Notes: a model not told the origin generated them from the sequence alone. DNA of 64,000 nt from Alitta virens (GCA_932294295.1 OW028575.1:18108058-18172057), one strand, 5' to 3'. Counted from the first letter of the stretch, positions 50,216-62,616 are shown. Program-made: numbers and translations.

Positions 50216-51600
50216 ATAATTTCCCAACACATAATGTAAGAGCAATTCCCCTGTAGTTGCTGTCATCAGTCAGGTGTCCTTTGTTGCTTTTTGGGATGGA
50301 ATATATAGAAGCGAGAAATACATTGTCAGGTTGTGACCAACATGGATAATTCTTAACTCAAGATGTTTTTAACATATAAGATGATTTGAAAATAACTCAT
50401 TTCTGCCATCATTCTCATCTAATTTCAAAGTATCTATGGCCTTTCCAATCAAATCTTCTTCAACAACAGCACCATTGTATATCTGACAGTTCATTTGAAT
50501 GTCAATTTTTCGGTGTATGTAATCCAGTCTCTGGATCTGATGGCACCCTATTGTATAGGTTTTTATATTTCTCTCCAAATATCCCTGCTATAGTCTTGGG
50601 TTCTGTCTCACCATTTATACAACCCCCCGTGCAGCCTTGATTTTCTTCAGCTCTTTAAAGAAGTCTCTGTCCCTGTTTTCACCAATGCACTGAGCCATTT
50701 TTTGGTATTTTAAATCCTGCTGTTTTCGTTTGCAACTTCTTACTGCATATCTGTACTGTCTTTTGCTATTTCACATATTCTCATGTATGATTCCATGCTG
50801 GGGTTTACCAGCCTGTGTCCAAAACTTGTATCACCAAATAATGTCATCTTGAAATGGTTTTACTTCAGAGTTCCACGCAGGCATCAGCTTTTGCTGTTTT
50901 TTAATTCTGGGAAATGCATTGTCAGCCTCTATACAGCTGTTAACAATATGTTCACACCATTCATTGATCTCTGCCAAGTGGTCTATATCTCTGCATTTAA
51001 GATTTTTGCATGTCTTCACATAGAAGTTTGGTATCTGTGATAAATTGTTGTGTAGTTTACATTTATAGTTTCCAATGTCTGATGCTTTTATTCTATGCCA
51101 TGCAATGCTGTCAGTGTGAATATTAATCTCCTTTTTCATATGACATGTTTCCAGGTTTACCCTCAGAACAACTGGTCTGTGATCAGAGGGATTGATCGCA
51201 CAGTCATGCACACAGCACTTGTTCACAGTTGTATTGTTTGTGACACAGAAGTGATCAATTGTAGACTTGCAGTGTTTTGTATTATTTACAAATGTGAAGT
51301 CCACATTAGCCATGGGTAGCCGTGTGCATTGCCTCTACTAAAGTCCACATTTAGATCACCACCTTTGATCACCTTGTGGTCAATGTACTCCATGATAATT
51401 TGATCAACTGTGTCACAAACATCCAGAAATTCACTGTTTATATGGGTTTTGTGGAAATTGTTGACTGGCGTGTAGACATTTATTGCTGACAGTTTTTCAT
51501 GGTTAGATGTGAGGGTAACAGCACATACTCTCCTGGAGGGCTTATTGTTCACAGGTTTCACTATGTGGGACAAGAATTTTTTCAACATAATAGCAACTCC
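50216..51600 (-). pseudogene. Second non-LTR retrotransposon: endonuclease and start of RT
   Basis: On -: APE-type endonuclease pieces (AINVYTPVNNF, VIKGGDLNVDFSRGN at 51286-51588; STIDHFCVTN and NPSDHRPVVLRV at 50831-51313), a linker, and the RT entry (LTDDSNYRGIALT near 50250). Frames are broken between pieces. The copy stops where the RNase H LINE begins (about 50200-50216), so the two fragments are head-to-tail neighbours of different elements or one recombined copy. Confidence 0.8.
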
Positions 51601-51609
51601 TCCAAAAAT

Positions 51610-52070
51610 TATTAACTCGCTTAATATTTGGTATATTTTCGATCCAAAAACACGTATGGAATCAGTATGAACTATACTATAATTCAGTATTTATTTGATG
51701 AAAATCGGACTAATATTAGGAGAGCAACAGCCTTTTAAAGTATACTCCTGGAAGCCGTCGAGTTACTCCTACTACCCGCCGGCTTACTCCTACAACTCGG
51801 CGAGTAACCCGTAGAACCCGCCGAGTCACCCGTAGAACCCGCCTAGTCACCCGTAGAACCCGCCTAGTCACCCGTAGAACCCGCCTAGTCACACGTAGAA
51901 CCCGGTGGGTCACCCGGCGGGTAACCCGTAGAACCCGGCGGGTGCTGCCCCGCCCCTTTTTGCTGCCAGAATCCGTCGCCAACCCAGCGTAAAAAGCTGT
52001 TACATAACCGTTACGTCACTCTATGGGTTCACTACAGCTAAAACAGCCTAGTGTGACAGGGGCTTTAATG
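51610..52070. mobile_element. Partial copy of the GC-rich palindromic-array element
   Basis: 51610-51740 is the inverted copy of the 160-bp unit at 47402. A 21-bp tandem array follows (ACCCGTAGAACCCGCCTAGTC type, 51808-51930), then a terminal motif GTGTGACAGGGGCTTTA resembling the right TIR of the full element. The sequence is diverged from the first copy. Confidence 0.7.
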
Positions 52071-52149
52071 GGGATGTCAGTCAGATCTGAGGGAAATAAA
52101 GAACTGTATGGCCGTCTTCTTGTGCTTACAAAGTCAAATCGTGACATTG

Positions 52150-52337
52150 GTGGGTGGGTGATTAGGACTTTATGTCCTGTATTTCTGCACCAATTGGGCT
52201 AATTAGGACAGGCAGAGACCATGGCAATGAGACGAAGGAGGAAACAGCCATCCAACTTAGGCTCGACCGGAAATCGAACCCGGGACCCAGCGGTTGGAAG
52301 CCCAGAGCGCTACCTCTAAGCTAGGCCTCCGCCCCAC
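52150..52337 (-). mobile_element. tRNA-derived SINE, full length
   Basis: Perfect 15-bp duplication CAAATCGTGACATTG at 52135-52149 and 52338-52352. Same head and body as the copy at 37621. Confidence 0.93.
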
Positions 52338-53210
52338 CAAATCGTGACATTGACCAGAAAAGTGCCATTGCAAATTACGAATTCACCTTAACAAAAAGAG
52401 CATTATTTGCACCCAATGGCAGTGTACTCCCTTGCAATGACAAATCAAGACTGATCCAGAGTTTACAGAATTTGACTGAAATGCCCCAATACAACACTGA
52501 GCAACCATGTTGGCAAATGGATTGCCGTCGTGGATGGCATGGCTGTACTTAAAACAATCAGCAAAATGCCACCGACCATTAAAACAGTGCACGATCTTGG
52601 TCAGTATTATAGTTCAAGAATAATGACCATGACAGAGATTTGATGATGTTGTGGTTGTTTTTGATACCTACAAGGCTGGCTCTCTTAAACATCAGACCCG
52701 ACTCAGATGACAGCAAGGAAGAACTCCTATACAATATCTGATTGCTGATGACACAAACATTGCACATTTACCGATTAAGCGTTTTATCTCTCATGAGAAG
52801 ACAAAAGCTGATCTGACCCGATACCTTGCAGAAGCAATACTAGACCACAACAAAGATTCAAGTAAATTGGTGATTACATCAGCAGGAGGACAGACAAAAA
52901 CCAATCACCAGGCTATGCAGTTTGAAAACAATAATAAGAAGCGGACACTGATGATTTTGTTAGCTGGAGTTATGTCTGAAATGTACACCAATGCTGAGCT
53001 CACAATATTCTCTTCAGATACTGATGTTCTCATTTTGGTTCTAGCAAATTACAAAAAATTAAATGCAAGAAAACAGTTGTGTCAATGACATCTGGCCAAA
53101 TTGAAATAGAGCCAAACTGGAGAGCTCTCAGGAAAGTAAGGGCAGAAGCTCTGCCATACTTCCATGCCTTCACTGGAACAGATAATGTTGGATGTTTCTC
53201 CGGTACAGGT

Positions 53211-53398
53211 GGTGGTGGATTAGAGCTTTACGTCCTGTATTTCGGCACCTGATAGGCTAATTAGGACAGGTAGGGACCATGGCAATGAGACGAAGGATGA
53301 AACAGCCATCCAACATAGGCTCGACCAGGAATTGAACCCGGGACCCAGTGGTTGGAAGCCCAGCGCGCTACCACTGAGCTAGGCCCCCCCCCCCCCTC
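53211..53398 (-). mobile_element. tRNA-derived SINE, full length, with poly-C stretch
   Basis: Imperfect 14-bp duplication (TCTCCGGTACAGGT at 53197-53210; TCTCTGGTATAGGT at 53399-53412). Its removal restores the Gly-Thr-Gly-Lys-Lys frame of the surrounding pseudogene. Confidence 0.88.
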
Positions 53399-53900
53399 TC
53401 TCTGGTATAGGTAAGAAAACCTGGTTCAATCAGTTTATGAAAGCTGATAGCGGTACACTTGAAGCATTTACCAAACTGCCAGAGGAAGGTGACCTACCTT
53501 CAGAGATCATAGATGCACTTGCCAAGTATGTTTGCTCTGTCTATTGCCCTGCAAAGATCGCCATAACAAGCATTCTGGAGCTGAGGTGGCACTTGTTCTG
53601 CAAAAAGTTGGCAGAGAGCAACAACTTGCCCCCAACTCTGGGAGCTCTTTCTGAGCACATAAAACGGGCACGCTTGCAAAGCAGCAGAGATGAGGATGAT
53701 AATTTCCTCCCAGTCACTACAACAACAACACCAACACCAAAAGCACTGACAGAGCTCGTCCGTTGTAAATGCAAAATCAGCTGTTCTTCACAGCGGTGTT
53801 CATGCAAATGAAATGGCCTCCCTTGCACTGAACTTTGCCAATGTGGAGAGCTATGTGAAAATGGAGAGGTCAACAGTGCAATTTACTTCAGTGACAGTGA

Positions 53901-55198
53901 GGATGACATATAATGTGTGCACAGCATTCTAGCTTACTGACATACATTTTCGTATATGTATCATCGAAAACAATTTCATATTGTTGTGACATCAGCTCCA
54001 TGATTTTCAATTTGTTTGCTGAATAACGTTCAACAAAATCAATGATGAAATCACCAGATTTTTTTTTTTGGTTGAAATTTCCTACTAGCAGTCAAAGAAA
54101 GCTACCAATATATGATTGATATGTAAGGAAAATATATTTGAATCTTTTTGGTTTAATGATAATAATTTCAAATCAGCAATGTCAGAGTTTGCAATGATCT
54201 GTCATATCTAACCATAAACACATGTGCTTAAAGGTGTGCAATGTTTTTATAATTCTCATAATAATGTAAAGAAATATTTTTCCTAAGCATGGTGCCCCTG
54301 GGCGATTTGATGAAAATTGGGTAATTTTCTTCCTTCTAATAAACTATCTTTATTAACTCATCTATTTAGATTGTTATTGTTATCTTTCATACAAATTCAG
54401 TATGCCTACCTGTAAAAAGGAATAAGACTGTATTTTATCACTCTGGAAGTGTTAAAAAAATTGGATTTCTTGACCCAGAAAACATAGGATTTGAGTATCT
54501 ACATGACTTTCTATCTCAATTACAAGCTTAGATATCAAATTTTATGATATTTCGGGGCGGCCTTTTTGAAATCCAAGATGGCCACCATAACTGCTTTTGA
54601 AAATTGGAAACATTGGTTTTTAGAATCCTACTGCTATAAGCTTTCAAAAAATGTATAGGTTTACAAATCCCCAAGAATAGCCAACAAGAATACATAGTGG
54701 CCCTGACTACTGCCTTGGATAATATACAGAATGAACCTTTAAGGTTTTACTTGTATTTTAAAACATAAAGTCTAAATACAAATAAATACAAATCTTCAAG
54801 GGTTTTTTTTTTATGGAATGATACTCGACACACCCATCCTAATGTCTCTATAAGTCAAAATATTTTTTGGTCGCTGTTTACATTTAGCTGGCAACTGAAG
54901 GTACTACATATTATCAATTGCCATTTTCCTTCAACAGTTACTGAATTGTTGGGTTGCTGATTTGCATTAAATCTATGAAATTTAAATTAGCATTTATAAC
55001 TGAACACTTTACAAGTACATATGAAGAACAATAATAAGTATTAGAGTCAAGTGAAAGTAATATAGATCTTTATGCAACTAATTATTATGAAATTGCCAAT
55101 ATTATAAACAAAACTGTTGAATGGGTTGAGCATGGCAATAAATAAGTCAATGATATGTTACAGAGGGGAGGATAGCCAATCATTTGATGTGATAAATG
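53901..55198. other. Noncoding AT-rich stretch
   Basis: No gene, terminal repeat or known repeat recognised. Confidence 0.4.
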
Positions 55199-55953
55199 TC
55201 AATTTCTTGGTCTCAATCTTAGGCCATTTGGCAAGATGTTATTTACGTCGATGTCCCTTACTAGTGCATTACGTCTGCAACAACAGCAGCTACCACGATG
55301 TTCATCACGATCATGATTGGCATCGTGCATGACAACCAGCTGAGCCTCATTAGCAGCTGCCCTGTCAGGCCCATCACGTCTCCTCTGTAATATGTTTCCC
55401 CTCAAAAGTACATTGTCCACCTGATTCATCCAGTGTGCTTGGAGTCTCCTTAAGAAAATTAATTTCATTCTCTACATTTGCCAGCATTCTGACTGCTCTA
55501 AATGCCTTACAATACTGTGACTGTGTGACATGACTATTCACAACTTTTCATTGGGGGGATGCCACCCGATACTCTGCCGCTCATTCCCCTGGCCTAACTT
55601 AGCCCACCGCATAGCAGTGGCCGAGCTCTCTTGCCCTCCCGTCCCCCCTTTGATCTGGAATTGACTCATGACAGCATCGTGACTTTGAAATCGTTTATCT
55701 ATCCTTGGGAAGCACCATAGCTGCAAATTAAATGTTTATACAACTTTTGAATGGCACAGGCATGACCAGAGACCTCAGTTCTGGCAGATGAGGCTGCAGT
55801 TTTTTTAACCGAGGTTGTGGACTTTACTGGGGAGTCTGCAGGCCTTTTACCGTAGGCTGTGGTCCTTGCAGCTGATGCTGTGGTCTTTGCAGATGCTGCT
55901 GCAGTACCGACACTAGAGGTTTTAGCATTTGCTGATGAGACTGTGAGCCTTGT

Positions 55954-56619
55954 TTATGAGGCTTTGGGCCTTGTTGATGAAGCTGTGGGCCTTGTTGGTG
56001 AGCCTGTAGTCCTATAACCAGAGGCTGAGGACACCTCCAATGAGACTGCTGTCTTCTTAGTAGAACCTCTGGCCCTAGCTGTTGAGTCCCCAGCCTTGTC
56101 AGAAGAATTAGTTTTCAGCATCTCTTCACTTCTATCTTTGTCCTCCCATTCTTCTTCTTCATCACTATAATAATACTTATACTTTAGGTAGTGTAGAATC
56201 TTTCGCAATCTATCATTCAAAATCAGATGCAGAGGTACCCTTTTTTGTAGAATGATCGAGTAAAGTACTTTGTGACTTTTAGGTACTGGGAAAAGACTAG
56301 ATTGTGCATACAATAGTAAGTCAGCACAGCTGCCACTGCTCTTACCACTGCCGCCACTGCCGTCACTGTTGTCACTTGTGCCCTTAAAAGTCCTGGTTAT
56401 TGTGTTAATGGCTGGAGTTATCTGGTAATATATTGCCCTCGCGTGTGGTTTTTGCTCTGCAGTATCCAATCGGGAATCGATTACATCAAAGGTGTCCTTT
56501 TCCTCCTGCCGAGTGCAGTCATTGTTAACCTTAGGAGGTGCTCCTTCCCTTCCCAGGTCTCTTATGGCTTGCGCTGGGTGTGACTGATACTCCATTGGAT
56601 ACAGTGGATCCATGGTCAT
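55954..56619 (-). pseudogene. Eroded Polinton: homologue of the 300-residue unknown gene
   Basis: ORF of 221 residues with SSLFPVPKSHKVLYSIIL ... LILNDRLRKILHYLKYKYYY and a short acidic run, aligning to the block at residues 175-230 of the protein at 24153-25055. The 5' part is lost or scrambled. It demonstrates a second, diverged Polinton in the window. Downstream (55200-55950) no homologue of INT or capsid genes was recognised. Confidence 0.8.
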
Positions 56620-56639
56620 GGAAAGCTATTACTGTCTTG

Positions 56640-56870
56640 TAATGTCGAGCAACCCCTTTCTTAGTCCCGATTTTTCTCCAGTGCTATCCTGATGTCTTCT
56701 GATATTTCAAAGTTGCCTGCCAGAGTATTTATGATTGCCTTGATAATGCAGAGTGCCTGTTCATGAGTAGCCTTGTCCAATAGCTTCCAAACTATTGACT
56801 GACACGAGCGGCTTCGGTAACCAATTCCAGGAACCTGATACAGTTCTCTAATCTATAAGACATTGTTTTT
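56640..56870 (-). pseudogene. Eroded Polinton: homologue of the 140-residue helical gene
   Basis: Interrupted translation gives FLELVTEAARV and LLDKATHEQALCIIKAIINT, matching the gene at 25033-25455 in order and strand. Stops and frameshifts are present. Confidence 0.75.
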
Positions 56871-56899
56871 GCTTTACTTCTTGGTGTATAAGATTAGGG

Positions 56900-57590
56900 T
56901 GTCCTCAGGCAATATTTAGCGCAAAGTTGCATGTCGTCATCCCCTGAACCGGTTAGATTGTTAACGACTAGATAGTCTCGTGGTTCTCTCGTAGAGTCCT
57001 CGTAAGCCTCCACCAACTTTCTTGGAGTAACTGGAAATATTTGACGAGAGGCAGTATATCTGTTGGAGGTCTCTGCATATCTTCATTAATATTAAGTAGC
57101 TGGTGTTGAGCGCTATCGTACGAGAGAAACGTGTTCGGTGGTAAATGTTTTGAGAAATCATAATGACCGATATTCTCCTGTGATGCATGTCACGAGTGAA
57201 AAGAGCACAAATGTGTGTGTGTGTGTGTTATTGTTTAACGCCTCATCAGCACCTGAGTGGGCTATGAAAAGAGCACAAATGTCTGCAGACTTGCAATCAT
57301 CAAGTCGTCCAGTACAATAATGTTATGGTTCCCTATTCCCCATGATTCCATGAGTTGTCTAGTAGGCCTTCGTACAAAGTCAGATTGCGTATAAACTTTT
57401 CCAAGTTGTCAAAATTCCTCTGATATACGCCATACGCGTATACGATTCTTTTAGGAGGAATAGATAACATTTGATGAGCATGTTTCAAGATATTTAAAGT
57501 ACAGTCATCCCAGCCACGCGCAGTCAGGTTCCCAAACTCCCACCTGTGTATCAGTGCAACGACTCGCTCCCCCGCTCTTCCAGGCTTAGG
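56900..57590 (-). pseudogene. Eroded Polinton: packaging ATPase remnant lacking the P-loop
   Basis: Blocks RISVIMISQNIYHRTRFSRT, LILMKICRDLQQI and PPKRIVYAYGV match the ATPase at 25455-26123. Where Walker A should be, the remnant reads LTARGWDDC, so GxxxxGKT is gone. Frames are broken, and a 50-bp LINE tail (57215-57264) interrupts it. Confidence 0.8.
57215..57264 (-). mobile_element. 50-bp LINE-tail micro-insertion with an 18-bp target duplication
   Basis: Duplication TGAAAAGAGCACAAATGT at 57197-57214 and 57265-57282 is perfect. The insert is (GT)n plus TTATTGTTTAACGCC...GGGCTA, the extreme 3' end of the RNase H LINE in - orientation. Confidence 0.9.
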
Positions 57591-58100
57591 AGGCTGAAGT
57601 TATTGTAAGGTTGCTCAGTGGGCTAAAAAAGAAGGCCCCTGCTGAGGCTGGCCAGAGCAATACTGAAAGAGGATTATAAGCAGCAGCAAAATTTCGTAGG
57701 GTGGAAGCTTCAGTTCAAACAGCAACGCAGTGCACGCATAATGGTAAGTCAAACAAAATTAATAGGTCATCGGAATAATAGATCTTCCAAATGTCTTTAT
57801 GATTGGATTATTTTGAGCATCTCCCTTCACGTTTAATCTTTCATTAACAGGACGAAGCCAGAGGGTGAAAACCGGACCGTGATCATAGAGACCCGGAGGT
57901 GTAGCCAGTCCCTGAAAGGGATGATGTCTCATTTCTCCGATACGAGTTTCAGAGCCTGCTGAATTTATGGAAATAAATACAGAGTGACTGAGCAATATGT
58001 GTTGTTTTTCATTTAGTTTTTAAATTATGACAGTCAGTGACAGGGGAAAAGTAATAAAAATGAATATTTATTCCATTATAGAATACTCAACCTGGATTAA

Positions 58101-59120
58101 ATGGTTTTCCATGAGGTTAAACAACTCGATGATGAAGATGCAAGAATGCTTCTGGAGCTCATACATGACAATGACTTAAATGGACTAGGTATAGCCGAAG
58201 AAGATAGGGAAGCCGATGATGACAACGATGACAACGATGCCGATGATCGGGGCAGTGATAGTGACAGCAGGGACAGAGGTGACGGTGGTAATGCCGGAGA
58301 TGCCGGTGGTGCTAATGGTGTTAAAAATAATGATGATGCTGGCAATGATGATGCAAATGATAATGGTGATGACAATGACCGTAACAAGGGGGGAGGTAAT
58401 GTTGATGACAATGATAAAAATGTTGCCAATGTTAACGATGTTGGTGACTTTGAAAATGACATATTTGCCGGTGATGAAGTTCAGTTTGCTGGTGGAGTTG
58501 TCACTGAAGTAGTGTATAGAGTCCACTTGCACAAAAATTGGGGCAATACTACTTTAGAGAACATCTTAGTTGATTTGAGTATTGTTCTAGAGTGCATTAT
58601 CGGTAAGGTCAAGGAATGTTGTCAGCCAGTTGACTTGGTCAGGTTTTTCAATAATGACAATTTCACTCTCCTCAGACTGATGCCTGTACACAAGCTGAAC
58701 ATTGTGTATGTAATGCAACTGCTGGAAGATATTCTGCAGTCTGATGAGGAACTTTATTTGGACCAGCCCTTAGAAATTCAGATTGGATATATGGAACCCT
58801 AGAGGTGCAGGTCGTAGTAAAGGTCTTCGTTATATTTTTTCTGTAATAGATGACTTGCACCGGTCAAAATCTTCAGTAAAAATTGTTAATACAGACAATC
58901 TATGCTTATCCAGGTCGGTTGCTGTTGTATTGGTCAAAAATGTCCTGAATGCTACACCTATCAGTGACGAAGATGCCCACCGCGCTGCCCTGACCGTATA
59001 CACCAATGTGATAAATAGAAAACATAATAATCAATGTATGGAAGCCCAGGCTCTGGGGATTTCTGCAGGCTTTGGCTTGAATCACACCCCCTCTTTTACC
59101 AATTTGCCAGCTTTGGAACG
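58101..59120 (+). pseudogene. Eroded Polinton: DNA polymerase B N-terminal remnant
   Basis: ORFs 58101-58802 and 58783-59133 match the N-terminus of the intact polymerase: acidic start (ARMLLELIHDNDLNGLG), VYRVHLHKNWGNTTLENIL, LLEDILQSDEELYLDQPLEI, then after a frameshift near 58795 NPRGAGRSKGLRY, NTDNLCLSRSVAVV and HTPSFTNLPALER. A SINE cluster follows and the exonuclease and polymerase domains are absent. The order ATPase (-) then polymerase (+) is as in the intact element. Confidence 0.85.
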
Positions 59121-59375
59121 AGTGGGTGGGTGATTAGGGCTTTACGTCCTGTATAAGGATGAACCAGCCATCCAACTTAGGCTCGACCGGGAATCGAACC
59201 CGGGACCCAGCGGTTGGAAGCCCAGAGCGCTACCTCTGAGCTAGGCCCCCGCCCTAGGACAGGTAGGGACCATGGCAATGAGACGAAGGATGAAACAGCC
59301 ATCCAACATAGGCTCGACCGGGAATTGAACCCGGGACCCAGTGGTTGGAAGCCCAGCACGCTACCTCTTGAGCTC
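59121..59375 (-). mobile_element. Two adjacent SINE copies, both incomplete
   Basis: 59121-59255 has head and tail with an internal deletion; 59256-59375 is a second copy lacking the tail. Both contain the GGTTCGATTCC/GGTTCAATTCC B box on -. They sit at the break point of the polymerase remnant. Confidence 0.85.
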
Positions 59376-60479
59376 AGTGACATAATCCAATGCTTGTATT
59401 GCAAAGGCCGAGGTGAAAATGACCCGAAGGAGCGATTAGTGTGCTCGTGCTACATTCAGATCCAAATTATCTATCATTCTTGAGGAAACAAGAAAATATA
59501 TTCATAAGGATAATTTAGGTAGCTGCGGGTGCAAGTTTTTTGGTTGCACCCTGTATAGCTCAACTAACCATATTAAGCTAAAAGCGCCGTATTTTTCCTG
59601 ACCATAGGATAATTTCCCTGCCCTTAATACGAAAACTGGGGTTTTCCTATAGTTTCTCAATAACCTTGCACTCTTGCCTAGATCATGTTCAAGGTCAGCC
59701 TCATGTATTTCCTTAAACCAAAGCAATCATATATTTCTAGATACACAAGACTGCTGAAATAATGAACTATTATCCTTGGATGACAGTCACAGACTATAAT
59801 TGCGAAATCTTTTCAAGATTTATTTGCAATGCAGCATCAACTACAAGACACAAAATTGAATATGATCAAATTTTTATTTCACCGTGAAACAGAAACAGCT
59901 ACCTTTTGCACAGGGTTGATTTAATAAACAGCTTGAAATTCAAAATTTCAAAACTTCCATACAACATGTAAAGACATCCATGCCCATATCTTCACAATTA
60001 AATACTGAAATGTAATTCGATCATATCTTCATCAAATCACTTCGTACACAGATTATCATAGTAGATATACTACTGAATTACAAAGACTAATTTGATATTC
60101 TTGCAAATCTTACACTTTCACCACTAAGCCATTTGCATCAACCCTGGCCACTAGTTGGAAACAATCATAAATGACACTTCATCCTTAAGCAGCTATTTGA
60201 TCTTAATAGCATTTCAGATCATTTTTATAAGTATCTGCCGAATATGGGAGTTTCACAGGCAGCACACACTCCACATAAATTCTTGTTGGATGATAAGAAA
60301 TGAGACTATATACACCCATCGGGGTAAGGAACAAGCTAGCGCAGATGACTGTGACACCAGCAGGTCGTTGAGTTTCAACTCTGGACCAGCCAGTGTCACA
60401 GGCCAAGGTAGCTACCTGATGACCATGTTTGGAAATGTCTATCAAGAGATGAAAATGCAACACACATGATTCATGTGGT
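59376..60479. other. 3' flank of VDAC
   Basis: AT-rich. It probably includes the VDAC 3' UTR; AATAAA on - near 59823-59828 is one candidate signal. No other gene recognised. Confidence 0.45.
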
Positions 60480-62616
60480 TTATGCGGCCAAGTCCAAGCC
60501 GAGACCAACTTTGTGTCCTCCCTGGTTGAAGTTCTTGCCCTCCACCAATGTGGACAGAGTGACCGTCACACCATCCCGCAACTTCTGCTGGTAAGATAGA
60601 CCAACTTGGCTGGCATTGTTCACCTTAGCCTGAAGTAGAATAAGATGTCACATGTATACAAGTTAAGTATGATTTATCCGTTTATTTAAATGTATAAACT
60701 GTTTAAATTTCAATTCAGTCTTAACATACTTTAGCGCAGGTAACTAAGCAACACTGGGTCAGAAGCCACACTTTAATTATTTTTGACTCCCTGATTATGA
60801 AAACTGTCCGAGAAGCTATTTTGAAACTATAGATCTATATCGCTTGAAATCACCTTTGACTGATTGACACCTTAATTGTGTCACATTGGCAAATTTATTG
60901 TCATATTAAAAATCTAAATAGCTCATGCTTTTAAAGACACAGAATTCCAGGACTATGTTACTTGTCACCAAGATATGCTCAAGACAGGTCTAAAGTTACA
61001 CCGACCAAACAAATCATATGAGCTATAACCTACCCTGAATACAGAATCCTTGTCGGGAGTGTATTTGGCAGCCAATCCAAAGCGAGTGGCATTGCTTCCA
61101 CTGGTCCATGACAGCTGAACACCGGTCTCTAAGTCTCTGTTGACCTTTTGGTAGTAGGAACCAGCAAATTCTGTGCCATCATTGCTGCAACATATAATAT
61201 ACAAAAGTTTGAAAACGCACACACATGCACTTACGCCACATGAAAGTTAGGACACAGCTCAGTCAAATCCTTCGCTACTCAAAAATTGTGAATGAAGAGT
61301 TCTGTGCTGCATGACACCATGTTTAATATTCATCCCATGGGCACTGAGCACAAGGAACTGCCAATTAAATGTTGCATGCAACCATCCAATTGAGATTCAG
61401 CCATGACTTAAAATGATAAAAGCGATATTCATTCATAAAGTCATTATATTGACAACAGTATCCTAGACATGGCTCTAGCGCACATAAAATCCTTATAAAT
61501 CACAGTAAACTCAGCAACAACATTTAAACATTTGAAACTTTGTACTTTCCAAAGACAGCAAGAATATCATAATTAATGTAACAGCTAAGATGAGAACACA
61601 AAACATTTTGCTTACACATTAGTGTGGAGGGTGAAGTCATCTCCCTGGAAGCCTACAGCAAAGTTACTCTTTGTCAACTTGGATTTTGAAGTATCGAAGG
61701 AACCTTGGTAACCGGCCAACCAGCCATTGTACCCAACAACTGCAGCACCGTGGATTGTGGGACCAGCAAAGTCAAAGTCTACATCGCAGTTGACGTTAAC
61801 ATACTCCTGTTTGTACTGGGTCTTAATTTTGCCACTCTTCTTACTGCAACAAAGGATCAAAACAGAAATGATAAAAATGCACATTTAGGTTATCGATAAA
61901 GATGAATGAAGAGGAAATAAGATAGCCACTCACCCAGTCTGAGGAGCAAACTGAGTATCAAAAGAGAGCTTCAAGCCCTTGGCTAACTGATCTTCAATTG
62001 TGATTTCTGTTCCTAGTGTGTTATCTGTTGTCCATTTCTCATTGAAGGTCAAACCTGTAAACCACACAGTGTTTACATACAACAATTGTACTACATTTCA
62101 AATATTTAATTATCACTAACCAACGTACACTTTAATATGGATTTAGAAAAGTGCTTTACAAATATCCTCACCATAATCTGAGTACTTGTACTTAGTTTCT
62201 AAGCTTCCATTGACTTTTCCTGAATCATGGTTAGAGCTTCCATTAGATGTGAATTCTACACCGCTGGCTGTCTTGGTCTTGCACTCAATCTTGTAGAATC
62301 CATGGTCTGAAAAATATATAATTTTGACACTATAAGCAACAATTGTAACCGCGCCTAACTGCAACTGTTGTGACCAAATAATTTGATGCATTTTGTCGCG
62401 AACAGACTGTCGTTCACGTGAAAACACAATTATGGTAACCTCCAAATAACCTGAGCGATCGTTCTCGAATTATTTCAATCCCTGTATAAGAATTTGTCAA
62501 TCATACAAAAAGTTAGTTTTTAAGTCTTAACAAGCCATTTGCTACTCACTGAATCCTTTGCTAAAGAGATCCCTGGCGGCTTTGCCCAAATCGGAGTAGC
62601 TTGGAGGAACAGCCAT
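60480..62616 (-). CDS. VDAC: VDAC, mitochondrial outer-membrane voltage-dependent anion channel, complete
   Basis: Six exons: 62550-62616 (ATG at 62616), 62172-62306, 61934-62054, 61616-61843, 61034-61184, 60480-60629 (stop TAA). All are GT-AG with matching phases; the sum is 852 nt, 283 residues, exactly the animal VDAC length. The start [18 protein letters not shown] is the N-terminal helix. Beta-barrel landmarks follow: [74 protein letters not shown], and the C-terminal [11 protein letters not shown]. The 19-stranded barrel passes ATP, ADP and anions across the outer mitochondrial membrane. No damage is seen. Confidence 0.97.

Larger units (their letters stand above)
52072..53900 (+). pseudogene. 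Mobile-type gene with SPDTDV-like nuclease-fold motif and Cys-rich tail, degenerate
   Basis: Recognisable blocks in order: NKELYGRLLVLTKSNRDID, NYEFTLTKRALFAPNGSVLP, then after frame damage FSSDTDVLILVLANYKKL, FHAFTGTDNVGCFSGTGKK-like, ILELRWHLFCKKLAESNNLP, SEHIKRARLQ, and a Cys-rich tail (CKCKISCSSQRCSCK, an in-frame stop, NGLPCTELCQCGELCENG). Multicopy proteins of this layout are common in cnidarians and other invertebrates; from memory. The DTDV block hints at a PIN/FEN-like fold. Two SINEs (52150-52337, 53211-53398) interrupt it. Several stops and frameshifts are present. Transposon class not assigned. Confidence 0.65.

Noticed and set aside
51716..51982. Arg-Arg-Val repeat ORF, and similar ones at 47043-47387
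   Set aside because: Artefacts of the GC-rich tandem arrays; several frames and both strands are open.
52270..52335. tRNA-Gly-like gene
   Set aside because: It is the head of a SINE with target duplications; there is no separate tRNA gene.
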